A stretch of 64,000 bases of DNA from Saccharothrix deserti (GTDB lineage Bacteria > Actinomycetota > Actinomycetes > Mycobacteriales > Pseudonocardiaceae): positions 1 to 64,000 of the forward strand of contig NZ_VKAB01000036.1 of the NCBI RefSeq assembly GCF_009769385.1. Reading direction: 5' to 3'. The translations under genes and the position numbers were made by a program. The number at the start of each line of letters is the position of its first letter. The stretch's first letter is position 1. Positions 34,720 to 45,103 of this stretch are shown here, piece after piece. A model generated the notes under the pieces. The model did not search any database and had not been told where the DNA came from. It saw only the letters and a program-made list of their open reading frames with translations.

Positions 34720-36342
34720 GTGACCGAAACCACCAGCCTCACCCACCTGGTCGAACAGTTCCTGAGCTGGCACTTCGACCGCAGTCCCGGCAAAGCCGCG
34801 ATGCTCGGCTCACTCGCCCACGACCACACCCTCGGTGATTTCAGCGCGCCCGCGTTGACCGAGTACGAACGCGACGCGGGCGCGTGGCTCGACCGCTTCA
34901 CCGTGATCGAGACCGACGACCTGCAGGGATCGGTGGACCGGGATCTCGTCGTCGCCGTGCTGCGCGGTGTGCGGGCCTCGGCCACGTGGCCCTCCTGGCG
35001 GCGTGACCCGTCGGTCTACACCGGCGCGGTGCTGTACCCGTTGTTCAGCGCGTTCCTCAACCGGCTGCGGCCGGAGCCGGAGCTGGTCGCGAGCGTGGTG
35101 AAGCGGCTGGCCGAGGTGCCCGGCGTGCTGGCCGCGGGCCGCGCCAACCTGGACCCGGAGCTCGCCTCGCCGAAGATCGTGCGGCGTGCCGCCGACCAGG
35201 CCAGGACGGGACGGGCGTTCCTCACGTCCACGCTGCCCGCCGAGGTGTCCGACCCGGCACTGCGCGCGGAGCTGGCCGAGGCCGCCGAATCCGCCGCGCG
35301 GGCGTTCGACGAGTTCGCGGCGTTCCTGGACGAGTTCGCCGGACGTGCCGCGGGCGACTGGCGGATGGGCGAGGAGCTGTACTCGACGCTGCTGCGCGAC
35401 CAGGAGGTGCTGGGTTACGGCGCCGCCGAGCTGCACGAGCGCGGCAAGGCCGCCTACGCCGAGCTGGACGCCGAGATGCGCGAGCTGGCCGGGTCCGACG
35501 ACTGGCACGCGGTGATGGCCTCGTTCCAGGACGACCACCCGCCGACGCCGGAGGCGATGCGCGCCGAGTACGAGGCGGCGACGCGGCGCGCGCGGGCGTT
35601 CCTGGTGGAGCACGACCTGGTGACGTTCGCCGAGGGCGAGGAGTGCCGGGTGGTGCCCTCGCCCACGTTCCAGCGCCCGGTCCTCGCGGTGGCGTCCTAC
35701 ATGTCGCCGCCGCCGTTGACCGACCAGCGGACGGGGCACTTCTTCGTGCCGTTCCCGCCGGACGGGTTCACCGCCGAGCAGACCGCCCAGCGGCTGCGCA
35801 CGAACTCCCGCGCCCAGCTGGTCGGGATCGCGGTGCACGAGGCGTACCCCGGCCACCACTGGCACCTGTCGTGGCTGGCCGCGCAGAACCGGCCGGTGCG
35901 CAAGGTGTTCCGCACCCCGTACTTCTCCGAGGGCTGGGCGCTGTACGCGGAGAAGCTGCTGCGCGAGCACGGCTACTTCAGCGCCGAGGTGGTCGGCGAC
36001 GCGGCCACGGCACGCGCCCGGGAACTGGCGCACGTCGAGGCGCGGCTGTTCCGCGCGGCGCGCATGATCGTGGACACCGCGCTGCACTGCGGCGACATGG
36101 GCGCCGAGGAGGCCGAGGAGTTCATGACGACCAAGGCGTCGCTGACGCCCGGCACGGCGACCGGCGAGGTCAGCCGGTACTGCGCGTGGCCGACGCAGGC
36201 GCCGTCGTACCTGACCGGCGCGTTGGAGATCGAGCGCATCCGGTCCGAGTACACGGGCTCGTTGCGGGAGTTCCACGACACCATCGCCGGCGCGGGGGCG
36301 TTGCCGCTGGGGTTGGCCAGGCGGGTCGCTCTCGGCAGGTGA
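34720..36342 (+). CDS. DUF885 family metallopeptidase-like protein
   Basis: 540 aa from GTG 34720 (GTG 34714 possible). A TAGCTT -10-like box at 34705-34710 suggests a near-leaderless transcript. The gluzincin-type motif HEAYPGHHW (about 375-383) and the downstream YFSEGWALYAEKL supply the expected zinc ligands. No signal peptide, so probably cytoplasmic. DUF885 proteins are uncharacterised but share the M2/M3-like helical peptidase fold. Confidence 0.82.
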   Translation: MTETTSLTHLVEQFLSWHFDRSPGKAAMLGSLAHDHTLGDFSAPALTEYERDAGAWLDRFTVIETDDLQGSVDRDLVVAVLRGVRASATWPSWRRDPSVYTGAVLYPLFSAFLNRLRPEPELVASVVKRLAEVPGVLAAGRANLDPELASPKIVRRAADQARTGRAFLTSTLPAEVSDPALRAELAEAAESAARAFDEFAAFLDEFAGRAAGDWRMGEELYSTLLRDQEVLGYGAAELHERGKAAYAELDAEMRELAGSDDWHAVMASFQDDHPPTPEAMRAEYEAATRRARAFLVEHDLVTFAEGEECRVVPSPTFQRPVLAVASYMSPPPLTDQRTGHFFVPFPPDGFTAEQTAQRLRTNSRAQLVGIAVHEAYPGHHWHLSWLAAQNRPVRKVFRTPYFSEGWALYAEKLLREHGYFSAEVVGDAATARARELAHVEARLFRAARMIVDTALHCGDMGAEEAEEFMTTKASLTPGTATGEVSRYCAWPTQAPSYLTGALEIERIRSEYTGSLREFHDTIAGAGALPLGLARRVALGR

Positions 36343-36411
36343 GACGCGGAACATGCGGGCCGTCGCGGCGGTTGGCGTACTGACGTACGGACATTTCTAG
36401 GAGGACGACAG

Positions 36412-37383
36412 ATGCCCAAGGCAGTGGTGGTGCGCGCGACCGGCGGACCGGACGCGTTGGAGTTCACCGACGTGGAGCCGAAGTCACCGGGAGCCGGCGA
36501 GTTGCTGGTGGACGTGGCCGCGGCCGGGGTGAACTTCATCGACTGCTACCACCGCGAGGGCCGCTACCCGCTGCCCCTTCCGTTCGGGCTGGGCCTGGAG
36601 GGCACCGGCCGGGTGAGCGCGGTGGGCGCGGACGTCACCGGGTTCGCGGTGGGCGACCGGGTGGCCTGGTCGCAGGCCCTCGGCAGCTACGCGGAACAGA
36701 CCGTGGTGGCCGCCAAGGACGCGGTGCCGGTGCCGGAGGGCGTGGACGACGACACGGCGGGAGCGCTGCTGCTCCAGGGCCTCACCGCGCACTACCTGGT
36801 CACGTCCACGTACCCGGTGCAGAAGGACGACACGGTGCTCGTGCACGCCGCCGCGGGTGGCGTGGGGCTGCTGCTGGTGCAGCTGGCCAAGGCGCGCGGC
36901 GCGCGGGTGATCGGCACGGTGTCCACCGAGGCGAAGGAGGCGCTGGCCCGGGAGGCGGGCGCGGACGAGGTGATCCGCTACGACCTCACGGATTTCGCGC
37001 CCGAGGTGCGGAAGCTGACCGACGGCGTGGGTGTCGCGGCGGTGTACGACGGCGTGGGCAGGACGACGTTCGACGGGAGCCTGGCCAGCCTGAAGCCGCG
37101 CGGCGTGCTGGCGCTGTTCGGCGCGTCGAGCGGTGCGGTGCCGCCGTTCGACCCGATGCGGCTCAACCAGGCGGGCTCGGTGTACCTGACCCGGCCGTCG
37201 CTCGGCCCGCACGTGGCCACCCGCGAGGAGCTGGAGTGGCGGGCGGGTGAGCTGTTCGCGGCCGTCGCGGACGGTTCGCTGACCGTGCGGATCGGCGGGC
37301 GCTACCCGTTGGCCGAGGCGCGGCGGGCGCACGAGGACCTGGAGGGCCGCCGCACCACCGGCAAGCTGCTGCTCATCCCCTGA
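36412..37383 (+). CDS. qor: NADPH:quinone oxidoreductase, zeta-crystallin type
   Basis: 323 aa from ATG 36412, with AGGAGG upstream. MDR superfamily without zinc ligands. N-terminal GroES-like domain, Rossmann motif HAAAGGVGLLLVQLAKA (about 144-160), and the zeta-crystallin-typical NFIDCYHREGRYPLPLPFGLGLEG. Reduces quinones or similar electrophiles with NADPH. Corresponds in position to mycobacterial Rv1454c. Monocistronic, followed by a strong terminator. Confidence 0.9.
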   Translation: MPKAVVVRATGGPDALEFTDVEPKSPGAGELLVDVAAAGVNFIDCYHREGRYPLPLPFGLGLEGTGRVSAVGADVTGFAVGDRVAWSQALGSYAEQTVVAAKDAVPVPEGVDDDTAGALLLQGLTAHYLVTSTYPVQKDDTVLVHAAAGGVGLLLVQLAKARGARVIGTVSTEAKEALAREAGADEVIRYDLTDFAPEVRKLTDGVGVAAVYDGVGRTTFDGSLASLKPRGVLALFGASSGAVPPFDPMRLNQAGSVYLTRPSLGPHVATREELEWRAGELFAAVADGSLTVRIGGRYPLAEARRAHEDLEGRRTTGKLLLIP

Positions 37384-37398
37384 TCAGGTCTCGGAACG

Positions 37399-37438
37399 AA
37401 CGGGAGGGCGGCCCCCACGTGGGGGCCGCCCTCCCGTT
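37399..37438. terminator. bidirectional hairpin terminator
   Basis: An 18-bp GC-rich stem (37399-37416 with 37421-37438) around ACGT, between convergent qor and the FKBP gene. Confidence 0.9.
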
Positions 37439-37452
37439 GCGACGGGTCCGGC

Positions 37453-38040
37453 TCAGCCCTCGACCTTGACCGCGTCGACCACGAAGATCAGCGTCTCGCC
37501 GGGCTGGATGTCGCCCTGACCGTTCGGGTAGCCCTTGTCCGACGGCACGACGAGCAGCCTGCGCCCGCCTTCCTTCATGCCGATCAGCCCCTCGTTCCAG
37601 CCCTGGATGACCTGGGCCTGGCCGATGTTCTGCAGCGGGAACGCGTCGCCGCTGTCCCAGGACGCCTCACGGGTGCGCTGGTCGCGGAACGTCGCCAGCA
37701 CGTAGTGCATCTCGGCGTTGGAGCCCTGCTTGATCTCCGGACCGGTGCCCTCGGTGATGTCCTTGACGACCAGGCCGTCCTGCGGCGTGCAGCCGGTCGG
37801 GACGGTGATCGTCGGCTTCTCCCCCGCCGCGCCGCCCACCTGGTACTGGGACACCTCGCACGGCGGACCGCTCGGCTCGGGCAGCTCGGCCTCGGTGGGC
37901 TGCGCCTCCGGCTGGGCGGCGGTCGCGGACGGGGTGTTGGTCAGGGTGGACGGCCGGTCGCTAGCGGTGCACGCGGTCAGCGCCAGACCGGCGGACAACA
38001 GGGATACGAGAGCCAGGGCCGTACGGCCGACAGTACGCAT
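37453..38040 (-). CDS. FKBP-type peptidyl-prolyl isomerase lipoprotein
   Basis: 195 aa from ATG 38040. Signal peptide with lipobox LTAC (Cys about 24), so an extracytoplasmic lipoprotein. A Ser/Thr/Pro-rich linker follows to about 62, then the FKBP domain with DITEGTGPEIKQGSNAEMHYV, QVIQGWNEGLIGMKEGGRRLLVVP and LIFVVDAVKV. A likely extracytoplasmic folding catalyst. Some FKBP active-site aromatics are replaced, so catalytic strength is uncertain. Confidence 0.92.
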   Translation of the reverse strand: MRTVGRTALALVSLLSAGLALTACTASDRPSTLTNTPSATAAQPEAQPTEAELPEPSGPPCEVSQYQVGGAAGEKPTITVPTGCTPQDGLVVKDITEGTGPEIKQGSNAEMHYVLATFRDQRTREASWDSGDAFPLQNIGQAQVIQGWNEGLIGMKEGGRRLLVVPSDKGYPNGQGDIQPGETLIFVVDAVKVEG

Positions 38041-38260
38041 GGTTGCCGAGCTTAGGGTTCACCCCCGGGCACGCCGCCGCAGGCCCCACCGCAGGCCCAA
38101 CGCCGATCACGGTGTGCTGCTGTCGATCATTGAATTGTCCTTGAATGTGCCACTAATTACCGCTTCCGCCGTTGCGCACTCGCGCGTACAGTAACTCCGC
38201 GCACTTGATCGGATACCGAGAGCATTCGTCCGTTCGAGTGCCCTCCAAGGAGGTGACATC
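38041..38260. promoter_or_regulatory. divergent intergenic region, locally AT-rich
   Basis: About 220 bp with no gene. 38120-38180 is notably AT-rich for this genome and contains TTGAAT and TTGTCC elements facing right. It presumably holds the promoter of the three-gene operon. No pair of boxes with good spacing could be fixed. Confidence 0.4.
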
Positions 38261-39268
38261 GTGTCCGCGGAGCCGAACGGCGTCCGCAGCAACCTGTTAC
38301 AGGAATTGTTCTGGACCAGAACAGGTCTGCTACTGCTGACCCTAGTCGTCACTTCCGGCGGCAGTCTGGCCATTTCCAGCACAATGGATCAAGGCGCTCT
38401 CCGCACGTTCCTGACGTCGGTGGGCACCGGAACCCTGATCTCGGCGGTGGTCGGGTTCGGGCAGACGTTGATCACCAGCTCGGCCGCGCAACGGGCGTTG
38501 ATCACGCCGGTCGTCGAGGAGAGCCGCAAGGCGCTGCGCGACCTCACCGCCGAGTACCGGTCGCTCGACCGCGAGTTCTTCCCCACTCACGTCTTCGAGC
38601 CGACCGCCAAGCCCGACCCGGCGTTGAACCAGGTCATGATGCAGGACCTGGAACGCACCCGGCTGTACGTGTTCCGCGGCTTCGCGGGCCGCTACGTGGC
38701 CTGCCGACTGCTGCTGTCCCAGTCGGAGTGCGAGCTCAAAGCCGTCCTGGCCGACCCCCGGGACGGTGACGCGATCAGCGGGCGGGCGCGGTACCTGCTG
38801 CGCAACGAAGGCGCGGACGGCGATTACGACTCGATCGTGGCGAAGCTGCGCGAGCAGATCTCCATCGGCCTGGTGGGCCTGTTCCTGGCCCGCGGCCGCT
38901 GCTCGCGGATCGACCTGACGATCGTGTCCGACCCGCCGCTGGACCGGCTGGAGCTGTTCGACGACAGCGTGTGGCTCACCCTCTACAGCAACACCACCGC
39001 GGGCGTGCTCCGGCTCTACCCGCGCACGGTGCGGTTCTCGGACGGCTCGTTCATCTACGGGATGGAACGCGCCGAGTTCCTGCGCATCAGCAATTCCAAG
39101 GCAGGGCTACACGTTCTCATCACACCGGGCACCAGTCGGGCAGACTTCCTCGCCCTGTTCGAGAAGATCACCGGGACCCCGCTCACCGAGGAGGGGTTCC
39201 GGTCGCTCGAGGAGAAGTTCCACCGATTCCGCAAAGAATTCTCCGCCTCCGCTCAGCTGGGGAGCTGA
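38261..39268 (+). CDS. two-TM membrane-anchored protein with unclassified cytosolic domain
   Basis: 335 aa from GTG 38261 behind AAGGAGGTGA. Two hydrophobic helices (about 18-40 and 50-72) with a short loop, then a helical linker (about 75-110). The soluble domain (about 120-300) has alternating strands: CELKAVLADPRDGDAISGRARYLL, SRIDLTIVSDPPLDRLELFDDSVWLTLYS and RAEFLRISNSKAGLHVLI. The shape resembles phospholipase D-like/DUF5919-type sensor domains, but this is only an impression. No kinase, cyclase or nuclease motif is seen. The cupin gene follows after 6 bp, so this is the first gene of a tight operon. A membrane-anchored sensor or effector is plausible. Confidence 0.75.
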   Translation: MSAEPNGVRSNLLQELFWTRTGLLLLTLVVTSGGSLAISSTMDQGALRTFLTSVGTGTLISAVVGFGQTLITSSAAQRALITPVVEESRKALRDLTAEYRSLDREFFPTHVFEPTAKPDPALNQVMMQDLERTRLYVFRGFAGRYVACRLLLSQSECELKAVLADPRDGDAISGRARYLLRNEGADGDYDSIVAKLREQISIGLVGLFLARGRCSRIDLTIVSDPPLDRLELFDDSVWLTLYSNTTAGVLRLYPRTVRFSDGSFIYGMERAEFLRISNSKAGLHVLITPGTSRADFLALFEKITGTPLTEEGFRSLEEKFHRFRKEFSASAQLGS

Positions 39269-39274
39269 TAAGTC

Positions 39275-39922
39275 GTGCTGACCGAGTTCACCGGGTTCTC
39301 CGCCCTCGCGGAGCTCGCCACGCTCATCGCCGTGGCCGACCCCCCTGTCGTCGACCGCTGGGGACACGTCGAAAGGCGTTTCCAGGAGTGGGCGGGTCGA
39401 CCCGGCCTGCGGGAGAGGCTGCGCGGGCACCTGCGCTCCCTCTCACCGCAGGACGAGATGCGCGTGGTGGCCAGATCCCGCGAGACGACGACCCACTTCG
39501 CGTGGTGCCTGCGGGACGAGCCGGCCGAGCCGTTCACGTTCTGGCTGCACGAGTACAAGCCGCAGCGTGACTGGCGGCCGGGCTACGCCGACTCGATCCA
39601 CAACCACCGCTACCACTTCTGCACCATCATCCTGTCGGGCTCCTACCTGCACGAACGCTTCACCGCGGACGTGGCGGACGACGGTCGGGCGATCCTGTCC
39701 ACCTCCCTGCTGCGCAGCGCCGAGGCCCGCGAGGGCACCTCGGGGACCATGCTGGCGCACGAGTTCCACCGCATCCCGAAGGCGGCGGACGACACCATGA
39801 CGTTCCTGGTCAAGTCGCGCGCGGTCAGCCCGTGGAGCCTGAGCTACGACCCCGACACCCGGACCAGCCACCGGCACGTGCCGGTCGAGGCGAGGTTGGA
39901 GGACCTGACGAACAACCTGTAA
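39275..39922 (+). CDS. cupin-fold protein
   Basis: 215 aa from GTG 39275. A helical N-terminal third is followed by a cupin: motif 1 is HNHRYHF (H109, H111) running to ILSGSYLHERF, and motif 2 is HEFHRIPK (H162, H165). Three or four histidines could bind Fe, Ni or Mn. Overall it is reminiscent of cysteine-dioxygenase-like or regulatory cupins. No DNA-binding domain. The last residues SWSLSYDPDTRTSHRHVP are unusual and could shape the pocket. Middle gene of the operon; enzymatic or ligand-sensing role cannot be decided. Confidence 0.75.
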   Translation: MLTEFTGFSALAELATLIAVADPPVVDRWGHVERRFQEWAGRPGLRERLRGHLRSLSPQDEMRVVARSRETTTHFAWCLRDEPAEPFTFWLHEYKPQRDWRPGYADSIHNHRYHFCTIILSGSYLHERFTADVADDGRAILSTSLLRSAEAREGTSGTMLAHEFHRIPKAADDTMTFLVKSRAVSPWSLSYDPDTRTSHRHVPVEARLEDLTNNL

Positions 39923-39981
39923 CCAGCGCCAAGGATCACCGCGCGCGCCTACCATCGGCCCACCCGGCACGGGAGGGTCCA

Positions 39982-40629
39982 ATGAGTACTGTCACGACTG
40001 TCACGGCGCAGGCGATCTCCGAGGTGGAGTGCGAGGTGTGGCGGCTGTGCCGCGACCTCGCCGCGAAACTGCAGTTCCACGGCTGGCACCACGTCAGCTT
40101 CGTGCGGGACAAGGCCGTCCACTTCGCCCGGCGGAACGGTTCGGACGAGTCGCTGGTCGAGGTGGCCGCCCTGGTCCACGACGTCAACTACATGGTCCGG
40201 CGCAACTCGCTGCCCGTGGACGGCAGGCGGTTGCGGCTGGACATCCTGGCGCGCGCCGGCGTGCCGGACGAGGTCGCGGCGCGGGTGGACGCGGTGGTCG
40301 AAGAGGCCGAGATGCGCACCCGCCACCGCGACATCTCGCGGGAGGCGCAGGCCCTGTCCGACGCGGACACCCTGTTCAAGGCGCTGCCGGTGACGCCGGT
40401 GGTGCTCGCGCCCAAGTACCTCGAAGAGAACGGCATCACGCTCAAGGAGCTGGCGCACAAGATCGTCGGTGAGCAGCGGGACAAGCACGACGACGGGTAC
40501 TACTTCTACGACCCGGAGGCGGCGGCCACCTACTCGCGGTGGGCGACGGCGAACCTGGAGCTGTGGTCGTGCATCGTGGAGTCGCTGGACGACCCGAGCG
40601 TCACCGAGCTGCTGTCCGCCGTGTCGTAA
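39982..40629 (+). CDS. HD-domain phosphohydrolase
   Basis: 215 aa from ATG 39982, with GGGAGG upstream, 59 bp after the cupin gene. The HD metal ligands are complete: HGWHHVSFVRDKAV (H36/H37), LVHDVN (H66-D67) and SDADTLFKALP (D127/D129). Typical small HD enzymes remove phosphate or pyrophosphate from nucleotides or second messengers. No nucleotide-specificity motif (for example of RelA/SpoT) is visible. Third gene of the operon. It converges on ctaB through a duplicated 22-bp segment that carries both stop codons. Confidence 0.82.
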   Translation: MSTVTTVTAQAISEVECEVWRLCRDLAAKLQFHGWHHVSFVRDKAVHFARRNGSDESLVEVAALVHDVNYMVRRNSLPVDGRRLRLDILARAGVPDEVAARVDAVVEEAEMRTRHRDISREAQALSDADTLFKALPVTPVVLAPKYLEENGITLKELAHKIVGEQRDKHDDGYYFYDPEAAATYSRWATANLELWSCIVESLDDPSVTELLSAVS

Positions 40630-40664
40630 CCACCCTAGAACGGTGTCGTGACCGCCCTAGAACG
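40621..40664. repeat. 22-bp direct duplication containing the stop codons of two convergent genes
   Basis: Units 40621-40642 and 40643-40664 differ at two positions. The first holds the TAA of the HD gene. The second holds the TAG of the convergent ctaB gene. Each unit carries a copy or near-copy of the other's stop. Confidence 0.9.
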
Positions 40665-41580
40665 GCCAGCCCAGGACCGGGAGGCCGATCACCGCGTCCA
40701 CGGCCAGGCCGCAGAACACCAGCATCAGGTACAGGTTCGACATGTGGAAGAACTTCATGGTGTTCGTCGACCCGCCGCGCCGCACGACCCCGTGCAGCCG
40801 GTGGGCGAACACCGCGAACCACACGCCCGACAGCGCCGCCACGGCGACGTAGATCCACGACGTCACCGGCGCCAGCAGCAGCGTGCACACGACCGTGATC
40901 CACGAGTAGATGACGATCTGACGGGTGACCTGCTGCGCCGTGGCCACCACCGGCAGCATCGGCACACCGGCCCGCGCGTAGTCCTCCTTGAACTTCATCG
41001 CGAGCGCCCACGTGTGCGGCGGCGTCCAGAAGAAGATCACGCCGAACATCACCAGCGCGGGCCACGCCACCGTGCCGGTCACCGACGACCAGCCGATGAT
41101 GACCGGCATGCAGCCGGCCATCCCGCCCCAGATGATGTTCTGCGAGGTCCGGCGCTTGAGCACCAGGGTGTAGACGAAGATGTAGAACAGGATCGTGGCC
41201 ACCGCGAACACGGCCGAGATCAGGTTCGTGGTCAACCACAGGAACGCGAACGACACCACCCCGAGCACCACGCCGAAGATCAGCGCGTTGCGCGGCGGGA
41301 TGGTGTTGCGGGCCAGCGGCCGGGCGCCGGTGCGCTTCATGACCGAGTCGATGTCGGCGTCGACGTAGCAGTTCAGCGCGTTCGCCGAGCCCGCCGCCAG
41401 CGTGCCGCCCGCCAGGGTGCACGCGATCAGCCACAGCGGCGGCAGGCCGCGGGCGGCCAGGAGCATCGCCGGGATGGTGGTGATCAGCAGCAGCTCGATC
41501 ACCCGGGGCTTGGTCAGCGCCACGTACGCGCCGACGACCTGTCGGGGCGACCGCGCCGGAGCCTCGGTGACGGCACTCAT
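40657..41580 (-). CDS. ctaB: protoheme IX farnesyltransferase (heme O synthase) CtaB
   Basis: 307 aa from ATG 41580; the longer frame upstream is non-coding in appearance. UbiA-family prenyltransferase with about nine helices. The first Asp-rich motif is NCYVDADIDSVMKRT (about 70-84), and the second conserved loop includes YTLVLKRRTSQNIIWGG and FFWTPPHTWALAMKF. It attaches farnesyl to heme B, giving heme O for CtaA. It is divergent from tkt, as in mycobacteria and other actinomycetes. Confidence 0.95.
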   Translation of the reverse strand: MSAVTEAPARSPRQVVGAYVALTKPRVIELLLITTIPAMLLAARGLPPLWLIACTLAGGTLAAGSANALNCYVDADIDSVMKRTGARPLARNTIPPRNALIFGVVLGVVSFAFLWLTTNLISAVFAVATILFYIFVYTLVLKRRTSQNIIWGGMAGCMPVIIGWSSVTGTVAWPALVMFGVIFFWTPPHTWALAMKFKEDYARAGVPMLPVVATAQQVTRQIVIYSWITVVCTLLLAPVTSWIYVAVAALSGVWFAVFAHRLHGVVRRGGSTNTMKFFHMSNLYLMLVFCGLAVDAVIGLPVLGWPF

Positions 41581-41837
41581 GGCGTCGCGCTCCTCGTCAG
41601 GTCCAGGGAATGAACCGATCGTAACCGCGCGTTCTCCCAGCAGCCCGTTCGGGTACTCCCTGAACGCACCGACCACACCTGTGCGTACACCCACAGAGCA
41701 CGGGTAGCACGTCCGTCCACTCGCCGGACTAGGCTGGCCGGCGGACCTTGGGAGCCGCGGATCGGGCCTGACGGGATCGATTAAGTTCAACCGCCAGCCG
41801 TCACACCGCCGCCTAGTGAGTTTGGAGCTGGAAGTCA
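41581..41837. promoter_or_regulatory. divergent ctaB-tkt promoter region
   Basis: 257 bp without a gene. A TAGGCT box at 41730-41735, about 100 bp before tkt, is a plausible -10 of the pentose-phosphate operon. No good -35 could be assigned. Confidence 0.35.
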
Positions 41838-43931
<2,094 letters not shown>

Positions 43932-43960
43932 TCGCCACAGACTTCAGGGGAGTTGACGAG

Positions 43961-45073
43961 ATGAGCAGCAATCCGCTGGCCGCGCTCAGTGACGCGGGCG
44001 TGTCGATCTGGCTGGACGACCTGTCCCGCGAGCGGCTGACCACGGGCAACCTGGCCGGTCTCATCGCCGACCAGCACGTGGTCGGCGTGACCACGAACCC
44101 GACGATCTTCGCCGCCGCCCTGTCCAAGGGCACGGCCTACGACGAGCAGGTCCGCGAGCTGGCCGAGCGCGGCTCCGACACCGACGCGGCGGTCCGCGAG
44201 ATCACCACGACGGACGTGCGCAACGCGTGCGACCTGTTCCGCGACATCTACGTCGCCACCGACGGCGTGGACGGCCGGGTGTCGATCGAGGTCGACCCGC
44301 GGCTCGCGAACGACACCGAGGGCACCGTCGCCGAGGCGCTGGAGCTGGCCAAGACGGTGGACCGGCCGAACCTGCTGGTGAAGATCCCGGCCACGGTCGA
44401 GGGCCTGCCGGCGATCACCCGGGTGCTCGCCGAGGGCATCAGCGTGAACGTGACGCTGATCTTCTCCGTCGAGCGCTACCGGCACGTGATGGAGGCGTTC
44501 ATCGCGGGTCTGGAGAAGGCCAAGGCCAACGGGCACGACCTGCGCACCATCCACTCCGTGGCGTCGTTCTTCGTGTCCCGTGTGGACAGCGAGATCGACA
44601 AGCGGCTGGACGCGCTGGACACCCCGGCGGCGACCGGGCTGCGCGGCGAGGCGGCCATCGCGAACGCGGTGCTGGCCTACGCGGCGTACGAGGAGACCTT
44701 CAAGGGCGAGCGCTGGGACGCGCTGGTCGCCGACGGCGCCCGCGCGCAGCGTCCACTGTGGGCGTCCACGGGTGTGAAGGACCCGCAGTACTCCGACACC
44801 CGGTACGTGGATCAGCTGGTCGTGGCGAACACGGTCAACACGATGCCCGAGAAGACCCTGCACGCGGTCGCCGATCACGGCAAGATCGAAGGCGACACCG
44901 TTTCCGGGCGTGCGGCCCAGGCGCAGGAGGTCTTCGACGGACTGGTCGAGGTCGGCATCGACCTGGACGACGTGTTCGTCGTGCTGGAGACCGAGGGCGT
45001 CGACAAGTTCGAGAAGTCGTGGGCCGAACTGCTGGACACGGTCACCGGACAGCTGAACCAGGCCAAGGGCTGA
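43961..45073 (+). CDS. tal: transaldolase
   Basis: 370 aa from ATG 43961, 29 bp after tkt. The open frame further upstream is inside tkt. The Schiff-base lysine lies in NLLVKIPAT (about 139), and VTTNPTIFAAAL, SVNVTLIFSVERY and HSVASFFVSRVDSEID are signature blocks of the long actinobacterial form. Transfers dihydroxyacetone units. Second gene of the pentose-phosphate operon. Confidence 0.96.
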   Translation: MSSNPLAALSDAGVSIWLDDLSRERLTTGNLAGLIADQHVVGVTTNPTIFAAALSKGTAYDEQVRELAERGSDTDAAVREITTTDVRNACDLFRDIYVATDGVDGRVSIEVDPRLANDTEGTVAEALELAKTVDRPNLLVKIPATVEGLPAITRVLAEGISVNVTLIFSVERYRHVMEAFIAGLEKAKANGHDLRTIHSVASFFVSRVDSEIDKRLDALDTPAATGLRGEAAIANAVLAYAAYEETFKGERWDALVADGARAQRPLWASTGVKDPQYSDTRYVDQLVVANTVNTMPEKTLHAVADHGKIEGDTVSGRAAQAQEVFDGLVEVGIDLDDVFVVLETEGVDKFEKSWAELLDTVTGQLNQAKG

Positions 45074-45103
45074 GGACCGGGCCAGATCAGGACGGGTACA
45101 GAC

